DNA from: Nymphaea colorata
Taxonomy: Eukaryota > Streptophyta > Magnoliopsida > Nymphaeales > Nymphaeaceae
Direction: 5' to 3'
NCBI RefSeq assembly: GCF_008831285.2
Contig: NC_045149.1
Location: forward strand, 15,960,578-16,024,577
Length of the DNA stretch: 64,000 nt
Positions 50,039 to 60,658 of this stretch are shown here, in pieces; the stretch's first letter is position 1; every line of letters begins with the position of its first letter. The translations under genes were made by a program, and so were the position numbers. Under the pieces are notes generated by a model. That model was not told where the DNA came from, ran no database searches, and saw only the letters and a list, made by a program, of their open reading frames with translations.

Positions 50039-50249
50039 GTAAAGGATTTCCCACGCCTGAAACCCCCTTTGTTGAGGGTTTTAGAACTCCCCATTTAAGA
50101 TTTCCCACGCATGACACACCCTTTTATATATATATACACACACCATGGTGTTTTTTTTTAGAACGCATGTATGGTGCTGTTGGAGCAGCCCCTGCAGCTG
50201 ATGTTAACACGCTGTAACAATCACATATTTTTAGTCGTGGTTCATAGTA

Positions 50250-50392
50250 GGTTGTGTGTTCGTTTGGGATCTTAGATCCAAGGTTGAGACACTTTCAGTT
50301 TAAACAAATGTAAAAAACTACGGATTTAAAGATCTGATTTTAATCCGAATCTCAAATCAGCATGGATCCCTGCAGCGAAACAAACACAAGGT
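50250..50392. mobile_element. Short MITE-like element
   Basis: The left end reads TGTGTGTTCGTTTGGGATC. The right end reads GCGAAACAAACACAAGG, whose complement is CCTTGTGTTTGTTTCGC. The imperfect terminal inverted repeats and a length of about 143 bases fit a small hAT-like MITE. No coding content. Target duplication not verified. Confidence 0.5.
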
Positions 50393-50675
50393 GAAGCTAA
50401 ATTTCTGAAGTAATCTCCAACAGGCATTTTTTCATCCCTAGTTTGACAAATTTGCTTTTCTAGAACACATTTTTTTGCGTCAAGGTAACTGGTTAAGATA
50501 GGGCATGTAAAAAAATTTGTGTTTGATAGATTCCCGATTGTATTTAAGTCGAATCATTAATACCGATAGAGCTTAAGATTTAAAAAAAGGGGAGGAATAA
50601 GGGGTCTTCACTCTTCATGCCTCCGTTCCCTTCCCAGCTGTGGGTTGTCAACCCGTCCCGGAAAACTAGCCAGCC

Positions 50676-50682
50676 ATAAATA
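50676..50682 (+). promoter_or_regulatory. TATA-like element upstream of OST1
   Basis: ATAAATA (within CCATAAATAGAAA) lies about 290 bases before the start codon, at the edge of the GC-richer OST1 leader. A plausible core promoter element, by position only. Confidence 0.35.
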
Positions 50683-50966
50683 GAAAAGGGTACCGGACAG
50701 AGGGGGACACTAGCAAGGGTTTCAAAGCTCGTCGGAGCCTTTTCTTTGCTCGTCTTGGCCCCGTGTCTTCGTCACGAGCAGAGCAAGTAACGCTATCCAA
50801 ATCGGGTTGGTATCCGCTACAACCCAATCCGAAAGCACGTCCTAGCTTCCTTCCAAGCTGTGTGATCGCCGTCAATGGACGCCCTCCTCGTCTGCTGACC
50901 CGCGAAGATCTTTCTTCGTCTTTCCCCTGGCTCCTCTGTCTGCACGGCAGCCGCTGCTCGCAGAGG

Positions 50967-53900
50967 ATGGTGGGAGCCATGGTAAAAGAAGCAGCGGGCC
51001 GAATCGTTCCTCTAATATTTCTCCTATTGGCTCTCCGTTTGGCAGCCTCCTCTCCTGCGGACCTCGTGATCCTCAAGGCAGAGCGACGAGTGAGCTCTCT
51101 CTCTCTTGGACCTGCTTATTTCCTTTCCATCCTTGTTGTAAATTTTTTGCTTAGCTTTGCGATTACATTTTCTTAGTTCGTGAACTGCTCCTATGCTTCC
51201 ACCATCTAAAACTATAAGGACGCTTGAGATCCATTATATTGTTTTCATGATTCTTGTCAACTGCAAGTGGGATTCTTGTATCAACCGCGTGTAGTTTTTC
51301 GGTGCGGCTTGTTTGTGCAATTCTATAGATCCATTCGTCTTTCCCTCTCTCTTTCACTCTGGCAAGAGCCCGAATTTCTTTAGAAGTCTGACATCATTGT
51401 TTCGGCTTTTAAGCAACACCGTTGACGCGTTTGTAGTAAGTGAGTTTCCAGAAACGCAGAAACGAAAACGTTGAAGGCTAGTTTTGGAAGACTTATGCTA
51501 TGACCGTATTTGTTGTAAACCAGCACTCGGTAAGTAGGAATGTAGTGCTGTTGCATATTTGTTTCTTTTTGAAAATTATGGTGAATAAAACAGTAGGCAG
51601 CTGGAAATGGTGTTCTTGATTACATTTATTTTGCAGTTACTTCCCCATGAAAATTTTAAAGGTTTTATAAAGTCTTGTCTGCGAGGGTCTTCATGCTGGT
51701 GACCAGTTGTCTAAGTAGGTGACTTTTAGCGATTATAAACTTGTTCCTTAAGCTGTATACGGCCTTTTCTCCTGTCTATGCTTAGCTTCCCTTGTCCTCC
51801 CATTTTTTCCAGACCTTCAAATTGTAGTGCTTCTTGTTGGTGCAGATTGACTTGACTTCTCCAATTGTGAGGGCGTCTGTTTCTCTAAAGGTATCTTCTG
51901 CTCAAGTTTTGCTTTAACCAATTCAAGATTATAGTTGTGCTTTTATCCTTTGAGTGCTTAAACGTGTAACTAGTGGTTGGTGATAACTTTTTCTCTCTCA
52001 GGTTCAAAATTCTGGTGCATTACCTTCTTCTGACGTCCTTATTGCCTTCCCTTCAACACAAATTAAGCGTTTATCTCTGTTGAATGTGGTTGCAGTTGAG
52101 GGGAAAAGGAAGAAAAAAAGTTTCAAACCCCTTACTGTGAACCCCACAAAACTATCTGATATACCAGAGGATGTTCATTTGTTCTCTATTTCCCTTCCCA
52201 ACTCGCTAAACTCTGGCGAAACCATATCATTGGAACTACTTTTTATATTGACACATTCCTTAGAGCCTTTCCCCGTGGAGATATCCCAGTCAGAGTCTCA
52301 GTTTGTCCATTATGATGACAGTGCTGTGTTGCTGTCACCTTATCTGGTGAAGGAACAAGTTACTCACATTAAAACACCAAACAACAAAATTGAATCATAC
52401 ACAAGGATTAATCCTGTGAATGTTGTGGGTTCAGAATTAAAATATGGAACCTACAGTGACCGCTTACCTTTCTCGTCTGATCTCATAAGAGTGCATTTCG
52501 AAAACAACCACCCATTTGCAGTTGTTGAGGAGTTCACACGTGAAGTGGAAATATCACACTGGGGAAGTATTCAGGTGACTGAACACTACAGTCTTGCTCA
52601 TGCAGGTGCTCGACACATGGGTGTTTTTTCAAGGTTTGCTTCCATTCCTGTCTTTTATGACAAGTAAAGAAATAATAATTCTCTTCATTTAGTCAAAATC
52701 CGACAAAAGAATTATCACGTGTAACACCCCTCAGTAACATTAAACTTATGATTGTCTCACTTATATAAATGAAATTCAGTTGTCTGACCAGAAAAAGTGA
52801 TATTTATATTATTTACATGTAATGCTGCAGTATTGAAAACATTTTAATGGGAGGGTATCAAGTTGTCCTTTTAAATTTTGCATGTCTTTCCTTCCATTTC
52901 TTTCCACTGATTCATCAATATATTTAGAGACAAACAAATAACTTTAAAAAGCTGCCTCAGTTCCTTTTAATTCCCATGGTAAGAGCATGCTGAATAAAAG
53001 GTCTTTGTGATGCTGTTAGTTCCCTAGGACTTGCAAAGACAATTCATGCCACTGATTTGCCATGATCTAGGTTGTTGACTAATCTAGCTTTTATGTCCTC
53101 GTACAGATAATAATTAAAAATATACCCAGTTAGTGAGTTTGTGTGCATACGTATTTGTAGTTAAATGCGTCCCTTCTTGTTCTGGAACATGCATTAAGAA
53201 AATTAGAATATGATCTTTTTAGTTTTTCCATTTCTAATTTGTCTAGCCCCACATTTTAAGTGTTTAGCCATGTGCATTATTATGTACCATTGGGTGTTGT
53301 GGCTTGTATTGCATTATTGAGACATTAGGTTCACATTAAAACACTGGTAGGATGACAACCTAAAACTATGTTTAATCAAGGGGATGAAACATAGGGTACA
53401 TGATCCCTTTCCTTGAAGGCTGTTAATTTCACATTGCTCACTGGATTTGTTTCTTGAACCCTTATTCCCCTTGTGTATGTGAAATTTTGGTACATGATTT
53501 TTCTTCTGAAAAATTTTCTTCTACGAGTAGGAGTTGGATACTGGATCCTGTGTCCTCCACATGATATGCTAATTTTTGGACAATGGGGGTATGCTGAGTT
53601 GCAGTCTAAAGGGACGAAACTGTATGCTGAAAGTGAGGTGACAGAATGCTGTCATGAATGAAATAATGCTACTTTGATTGGAATGTTTGGATGGCAATAA
53701 TTTCATGTTTAACTCCATATACGGGCAGCTTTTATTTGCTTTTATCTAGATGCTTGTTTGTCATTATAACTGTTTGCTGCAGGCTTGACTACCAATCAAA
53801 ACCATCATTTAATGGCATATCATCATTCAGACATTTGCTTGCTAGATTGCCACCTCGTGTACACTCTGTTTATTATAGAGATGAGATTGGAAATATTTCC

Positions 53901-56900
53901 TCGTCACACTTACGTGGTGACCGTCTGAAGGTATGTGTTGTTGAGTTCTCATTTAGAAATATTTGGCATATGGTTGGCTTTCATAATTTCCTGAGAGTTT
54001 GCAAAGTCTACATAGCATGGTTGCAAGAGAAGGAAACAAAAAACAAGAAGAAACCTCTATTACAAATTTGCAATGGGAAATCTGTTGGTCACATGTGTGC
54101 ATGAACAGATACAAATAAAAGTGCTAATGTGGTAAACACGTAAGTATCATTATAAATTCGCTCAAAATCTAATCTTATTGACTTGTTTCCAGCACCATGC
54201 TGACTAACAAGAAGTTGGTTTCTTTCACAGACTATGAAAAATCGTTGTGATCACAACAATAAAACAATCTTCTGTTTTTTTTTTTTTTTTATATTTTGGT
54301 GTGACATTGGACATGATCAATGAGGCGTCTAAATTCAACATAAGGTATAAGGATTTATGTGTTCTTCGTCATTAGTTAAAAAAAAAAATAGTGTAGTAAC
54401 ATGAAATTGAGTTTTGCCATTTCATTTAGCACACTATGTCCTTAACTAAGACATGTTAAAGCTAATATAATTTTCAATAAATTGATTATACGCCTTAAAC
54501 AACATTATCTCAATTGTTTTTTTTGGCAACAGTCAACAGAAGATGATTTTTCTCTATGGTAAAATGCATCAGAAATGTGCTTTTGGTGCAAGGAAATGGG
54601 TTTTTTTACAGGCTTCCCTAGCATTTTCAACAAATTTTTAGATGCTTTGAAAATTTTGATTTATTCTGGAAAACCCCAAGAAAACAGATAGTGGAGTCCA
54701 AGTAGCGTCGAGCAGTCAGACCTTAAAACACCAAGACACTAACCCCCTAATGTGAACAGGAATTGTGGTCATATAGTTTGGACTTCGGAACAGTATCTTT
54801 CTTCACTAGTATTATTGTGCCATAGAATTTGATTATAATAAACTTGACTGCATGTGTTATAAGCGATACTGCTAAGACGAGGGTTATTTATATTTGAAGC
54901 AGCTTGAGCCAAGGTTATATACGTGAACTTGAATCCGATATCATCTGCTTGAGGTTTTGTTTTTGCACTGCTGATGTTCTTTTGCTTGTTGACATGTTAT
55001 AGTTTGTAAAAAACCTAAAAGGTGAATTTTGTGCCTTATGAAGATATTTAGCTAGAACCTGAAATATCTCAGTTGTAAGGTTACACCATAGGGAAGCCTT
55101 AAATCTAAGAAGATGTTTTATCCACCTTTTTTGTTCCCATGTTTCTTTTTCCTCTTGTTTTCTCTCCATTACATAAACATCATTGTGGTAGATAAAAATA
55201 ATATTTTACAACAACTTACAGGAATGGACTGCAATATTATAATATAAAAGGCAACATGTTTTATCTGCAAATATCTATATATGCCTTTTTTATTAATGCA
55301 TGCTTGATTTGCTGTTCTGCACATGTCCTGTGCACTCCAAACGGATGCAAACAACAGAGGTGTGGAATTCACCAGGTGTGTTCCATGCATGCCTTGTCCA
55401 CAATACAGATGCTCCATGATGATATGGACTATGGAGCATCCTTCTGCTCCACACAAACATAACCCCTCTCATTATTCCCATTCTTCATAGGGTTTTTCTT
55501 GTGTTCAAGACCATATATAACAATATCATCTTGTTCTTTCTTCTTGGAAGAGCACAATAGATCATCATCGCAGATCAGCTATGCTGCTATGTTGTGTTAC
55601 TCCTGAATCTTGCATTTTGCAGTCAGAACTTGAGATCGAACCAAGGTATCCCTTATTTGGAGGATGGAAAGCCACTTTTATTATTGGTTATGGGCTACCA
55701 TTGCAAGACTTTTTGTTTGAATCCACTGATGGGAAGCGCTACCTCAACTTCAGTCTTGGTTGTCCCCTAGTTGAGACAACGGTAGACAAGTTAACAGTTA
55801 AAGTAAGCGTATTATCTTTTGGTTATTTTACCCATGTCACTGATATAATCCGATCCATATTGTTTGGTTGTATTTGGTTCTTTTTATTTGTGGAACTACC
55901 CTGTTTGTGGTGCTTAACAGGACATTTGAACTTTCTAGGTAGTTCTTCCAGAAGGATCTACAGACCCTTATGCAGTAACCCCTTTTGCAGTTGCGCAGCG
56001 TCAAGAGGTAATATTTGAATATCCTATTCTAATTTCATTCAATTTTCTGCCAGCATGATAGTTGTTTAGTTGCTGGTCTAGTGACAAAGGAACAAGTTTT
56101 GTTGTTCTGGTGTTGTTAAATTATCTGACATTCCGTAACTATGGTAAACTACTTATAAGCTTTGTCATAATGGAACAACCAACTCATATGTGAATTAAAC
56201 CATTTAAATATTGCTCTTATATTCACGTATGATATTTGCAAGCATCAAAATCATCCACTGCAGTTGGGTTTTTGAAGTGAGAAAGTGTTGCATGTTTTGA
56301 ATCCATGACCTGATGAGATAAAGAGCATAAAGTATTTTCTTTCTTCTTTTTTTTTTTATGGGTTGTTGAGGAAAGGACGGGAGGTAGGGTGAGGAGTGAG
56401 AATGTGATGCTTGACCTACAAGAAGTTCCACACATGCACCTCAAAATTGTCCGTGATGATAATTTGCAACTAACAGACTATTTGTTTCTTCCAGTTGAAA
56501 TAGCTCTCCCTGTCCTCTTTTATTTCTTCCAATGTGGTAATGTAACTGAGCTATGAAATGACTACTACAATTTAGTTAATGAAAATTTATTGCAATTGAC
56601 AATGCCCTCTTCTATTTCCCTCACTCTCTAGTGCTAACTGCATATGCCTACTAACACCTGTTAGGTTTTCTGTTTTGGGGTTGGGGGTGAGTGCACGCCT
56701 ATGCTACTACATTGACTTTCTAGAGAGTCTTGAAGCTGGTCAATTAAATCCTTTGGCGTTGCTTACTATGCATGTTGGTTGAGTAGGTTAATTTTTACTA
56801 TTCATGTCAAAATAGAGGACTATATGGTTATTTCATAATTTTCATTAGCCACATGCTGTAAAAAATTAAAATATCATTGCCTAATTGAACCATCCTCCAC

Positions 56901-57537
56901 AAGTTCCTTGTGTTATATGTAATTTGTATAATCTTTGGGTTCTGATGTGAATTCTGGTTTCTTCTTATGCACTGGTATTTCACTTGCTCTCGTACTCATG
57001 TGGTTTTTCGCCTATTGCAGAAAAGCTATTCTTACCTTGATGTGGTTGGGAGGACAGTCATTGTGTTGGAAAAGCATAATGTAGTCCCAGAGCATAATGT
57101 TCCTTTCCAGGTGCTATTGCTGTGGCCTAATACTGCATCTTTAACTATAAACTGATGGATATATAGGGCATTTAACTCCATGAATTGTCATGGTCCTGCA
57201 ATTATGAGTTGAACTGGTGTTGGTGTAGCTTAAAATGCTGAACATGAGGAGCTCGGATCTTATTAACTTGGGCTAATTAATGCAAGAAAACTAAAACATC
57301 TTGCTTGAGTTGCACTTTTTCTGCCTGATATGAGGTCGGCAGTATAAATAACAAAAGCCTACAATATCTGTAATGATCATTAAACTTTTTTGTAACTTAC
57401 CCTTTGTGCAGGTCTACTACAAATTCAACTCTGTTTTCATGCTTGCTGAGCCATTCATGCTGGCAGTTGCTTTTTTCTTGTTTTTTGTTGCCTGCATTGC
57501 TTACCAGCACATTGATCTTTCCATTTCCAAGTCATGA
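50967..57537 (+). CDS. OST1B: Oligosaccharyltransferase subunit 1 (ribophorin I), short OST1B-type form
   Basis: This is the ribophorin I subunit of the ER oligosaccharyltransferase, the complex that transfers the lipid-linked glycan to asparagines of nascent proteins. The exons are 50967-51089, 51846-51890, 52002-52633, 53783-53930, 55623-55802, 55939-56007, 57021-57110 and 57412-57537. They join in frame and give 470 aa. A signal peptide core I-V-P-L-I-F-L-L-L-A-L lies at about residues 13-23. Family stretches include A-E-R-R-I-D-L-T-S, L-T-H-S-L-E-P-F-P, V-V-E-E-F-T-R-E-V-E-I-S-H-W-G, P-P-R-V-H-S-V-Y-Y-R-D-E-I-G-N-I and P-R-Y-P-L-F-G-G-W. One C-terminal membrane helix lies at about 442-462, with a short tail S-I-S-K-S. 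The short tail matches the Arabidopsis OST1B form (about 464 aa) and not OST1A (about 614 aa). A second in-frame ATG at 50979 is an alternative start. A donor (57557) and acceptor (57780) after the stop suggest a 3'UTR intron. Confidence 0.95.
53931..55622 (+). other. OST1 intron 4, 1.7 kb
   Basis: The donor is CTGAAG|GTATGT and the acceptor TTTTGCAG|TCAGAA. The intron is AT-rich with poly-T runs. A perfect 10-bp inverted repeat (GATGCTCCAT at 55408 and ATGGAGCATC at 55431) lies within a patch of higher GC content at about 55310-55460. It may be a small inserted element. No coding sequence is recognised. Confidence 0.7.
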
Positions 57538-60470
57538 TGATCCTCCAAAGCAGACAGGTAAGAGAAAAACTACTCGTTCTCTTGGCACTTTAGATAACTG
57601 AATTTAGATCATTATCTGCCATGAGAAAGTGCTTTCTGATCAATTTTCATGTATGATCTTAGGATGAACTTTCATAAGTTTATTCCAAACATATTGGCAT
57701 TGTTTTGGTGGCCTTACGCATGTCATTTGGTCAACTTAGGATATATTTTTGTTGCTTTATCCATTTGTTTTTCTTTGGCAGGAGGAGTTCGGAAGAGTGG
57801 TTGGTCGTAAAGATAATAACCTTACTTTCAATGAATGAGAAGAGATAGCCTAGGATTTGTAAAGAGCCATCAATCTACCTGCTGGCTTGAATATATCCTG
57901 ATACGTTGCAATATTTAAGTAGAAGTAGTTCTTTCTTTCCCCAATCCTGAGAATGTGCTTTAAGTGACGCGTTGTTTTTTACCTTAGTTGATCCGTTAAG
58001 CTGCCCCGAGGTGGTGCTTTTCAAAATGTATTGGTAAGCTACTTATGTGCTGCGACTCATGTAGTTAAAAGTCCTTCTTTAGGACCATAATTTGTTTTCC
58101 AGCAGTGACAATTTTTTATAGATTTCCTTCTGACGGCAAGAGTGTGTTTTGGGGTCGTAACCAATTAATTTCATGGTGATCGAATTTTAATTTGTTAGAT
58201 AGGGGGTGATGTCCAGTTAAAGACAATCTTAGGAAAAACAAAGTCAATAGGTGTGATACTACAAAATGGTGGAAGTATCCTGAAAAAGGCAGTAAAACTC
58301 TTTTCTTGGGGATATTTTAACCACACCTCTTTCATCGCTAGCTGCTTGACTATTAATTAGCTGGCACAATTCATGAACCCTCTATATATGTGTGGAGTGG
58401 CCACTGTGCTCGTACAGTGCCTATATTCTTTTCATCGAGGCTCAGGTATCTCTTTTTCAGCCAAGTAATTTTATGAACGTGATTTTATGTTTAAAAATGA
58501 ATGCTTTGCGTAGAGATCATGTTTTATTCGTTGTGAGTTCACGCAGAAATGCCTATAGCCCTACACGTTCGAGGTCGTGTATTGCTGCCCACTTGATGTA
58601 ACTATCTCGTCTGCCCGGACAAGCATGGCGAAGCACGGAAGGGACCGTACGAGCGAGATGGTTAACATTATTATGCATTCACACCAAAACTATGTTGACT
58701 ATCTGTTAATAATCGACGCGCTTCAAATCGGGGGGAACCGTGAAAAATTGCTGGGTCTTGTAACTGTCCCCTTGCAGGAACTGGATTGGAACCTGAAATC
58801 GTAAGGACTAATTGCCTATTTGTTGCTGGTATGATTCAGAAGACAAGTAGGCCTTACTATTTATCGTATCAGTTTGTCCCGCCCAGATCTGCTGAACGCT
58901 GGAGGCAAGGGACGATAGGACAAGTCTCATCTCCATCGCCCCCACGGATCATATATGGTTTGGGAGCTAAATTGGATCAGACCAGCGAGCTAGCTTTTAA
59001 ATCCAGTAACTCGCAGGGGCGCAAAAGCATTGGGATGTGGGGGGAGATGGGTTCATTGGGTTGGTTTGTCAGATTTCGGTATCTCGGTCATGCCTAACCT
59101 ATTTGTAGGGCTAGGATATGAGCATGGAAAATCCTGACCCGGAAATTAGCCGACGAATGCCTGGGATTGGTATATCGATCCATATTTTGAGCATATAGGC
59201 CGATAGGTATCAGATCATATTTTGAGCATATAGGTTGCTGCGGGTTTATCTTTTATTCTCCAAATCAATTTAAAATAATTTAATTCAAATGTTTGGACTT
59301 TAAAATACAAAAATTAAGGCAATACATAATGGAGAGCTCTATTGTGAGCAAATTGATAACTGATGTGGTGTCGATGTACAAGGGCACAAAGTAGTAGGTC
59401 ACGTTATGGACCTGTTACTAGCATGTTTCTAGTTTGATTCATGTGTGTTATGTTATTGTGTTTTAAAGTGGTGAGGTGCAACATTCAAGTTTATGAGTAT
59501 ACCGTTTTCAGATGCAGCTCAAGACTAAATGGAGGGGCCTTGAGGACTTTTTAGGGATAAACCTATCACTCACCTGATCATACAACGTTGGCTGGGACAT
59601 AATTTCTTCTAACCTGGGTGATTATTTTTGATAGAGCACAATTTATGAGCCCTTTTGTGTGTTTGTCCGATGATTGATATTTATGTATTGGCTCCAAATA
59701 AATTGTGGGTACTAAGTCCCACTTATTACCCCATATGGGTGGATAGATTAAAGTTTAAACCCTGATCCAACACAAACTACTACTACGCCCCCTCGAATGA
59801 GAGCGAATCCACTCCCCTCCGAACCGCGCATTAGATTAGACGGGCTCAGGTTTGGTAGTCTTGTCTTCACTGCCGGTTTGGACACAAGTTGGGTGAGACC
59901 GAGAATAAGGGGCAACGGCGGCTTTCAAGTCAGTCATGGGTTCCGGGTCCGGGACTGTCTCCATCCATCCATATCCGAATCTGCCGTCATGCCAGGGATC
60001 CTCTCATCTGGCGCGTTTGAGAGCGTCAGACTTATTATTCAATGATCTCACGCGGCACCAACTTCATTCTAATTACAAATGGACTCATTTTTAGAAGGCA
60101 TTGACCCAAGGTAGGCGAGAGAGGGGTGGCTACAAACACAAATTAATAATCGAAACAATGCAGATGCCATGCAGGATCAAATATAATAAGCTTAGATACC
60201 CGGTGTCTAAATCCGCCTCGTCAACGTGTATTGACATCTTTTAATAAGAATGCTAATGAATATACCTTTTTAAAAACTTCTAAATATAAGAGGATTTTTA
60301 AAAGGATCGATTCAGGCCGGTTGGTATTGGCTGATGTGGCTCGATTCGGTGTCTCGTTTTGAACAAAGGGAGACGGCTTCGGGCCACATTGGCGAAAAGT
60401 TCCGACTGAAGTGACTGAAATGTCCTGCAACGATTCCTTCGTTAACGAGCTTGCCCCTGAAGCTCCCAGG
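57538..60470. other. OST1 3' region and spacer to the polymerase epsilon gene
   Basis: A likely 3'UTR intron (57557-57780) is followed by the OST1 3' end, which runs to about 58.0 kb. The rest is spacer. At about 59174-59235 the phrase CATATTTTGAGCATATAGG occurs twice. No other gene is supported. Confidence 0.6.
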
Positions 60471-60477
60471 TATAAAA
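60471..60477 (+). promoter_or_regulatory. TATA box of the polymerase epsilon gene
   Basis: TATAAAA lies 188 bases before the start codon, followed by a CT-rich (CCCT)n leader (about 60508-60530). Position and sequence fit a core promoter; transcription would start near 60500. Confidence 0.6.
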
Positions 60478-60497
60478 TACAAGTCGAGTGCAATTGC

Positions 60498-60505
60498 GCG
60501 GGAAA
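60498..60505 (-). promoter_or_regulatory. E2F-type site near the predicted POLE start site
   Basis: GCGGGAAA here is TTTCCCGC on the other strand, a perfect canonical E2F motif. It lies about 150 bases before the start codon of a DNA replication gene, which is the expected place for S-phase control by E2F/DP. A TAGGGTT (telo-box-like) lies at 60635-60641 in the leader, a motif often found with E2F sites in plant S-phase genes. Confidence 0.6.
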
Positions 60506-60658
60506 ACTCCCTCCCTCCCTCCCTCCCTCTTTCTCCATCCGTCATCTGTGAAGAAACTTCGCACTGGAGAAGGCAGAAACATAAAAAGAAGGAGAAGAAG
60601 CAAAAACCTTGATTTTTTGCCTGTTCGGATCTGCTAGGGTTCTTGGATCGATTGGACT

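Larger units (their letters stand above)
47028..50966. other. Spacer between the PPR and OST1 genes
   Basis: No supported gene lies in these 3.9 kb. They hold the PPR 3' flank, a compound CT/AT microsatellite (48149-48222), a strong hairpin (49999-50038) and a MITE-like element (about 50250-50392). A segment starting near 48255 with GGGGCATTTGGTTGACATTC resembles a hAT-MITE end. Sequence from 50.6 kb is the OST1 promoter and leader. Confidence 0.6.

Noticed and set aside
50666-51076. 136-codon minus-strand frame opposite OST1 exon 1
   Set aside because: It is antisense to a well supported first exon and its leader, with no family resemblance.
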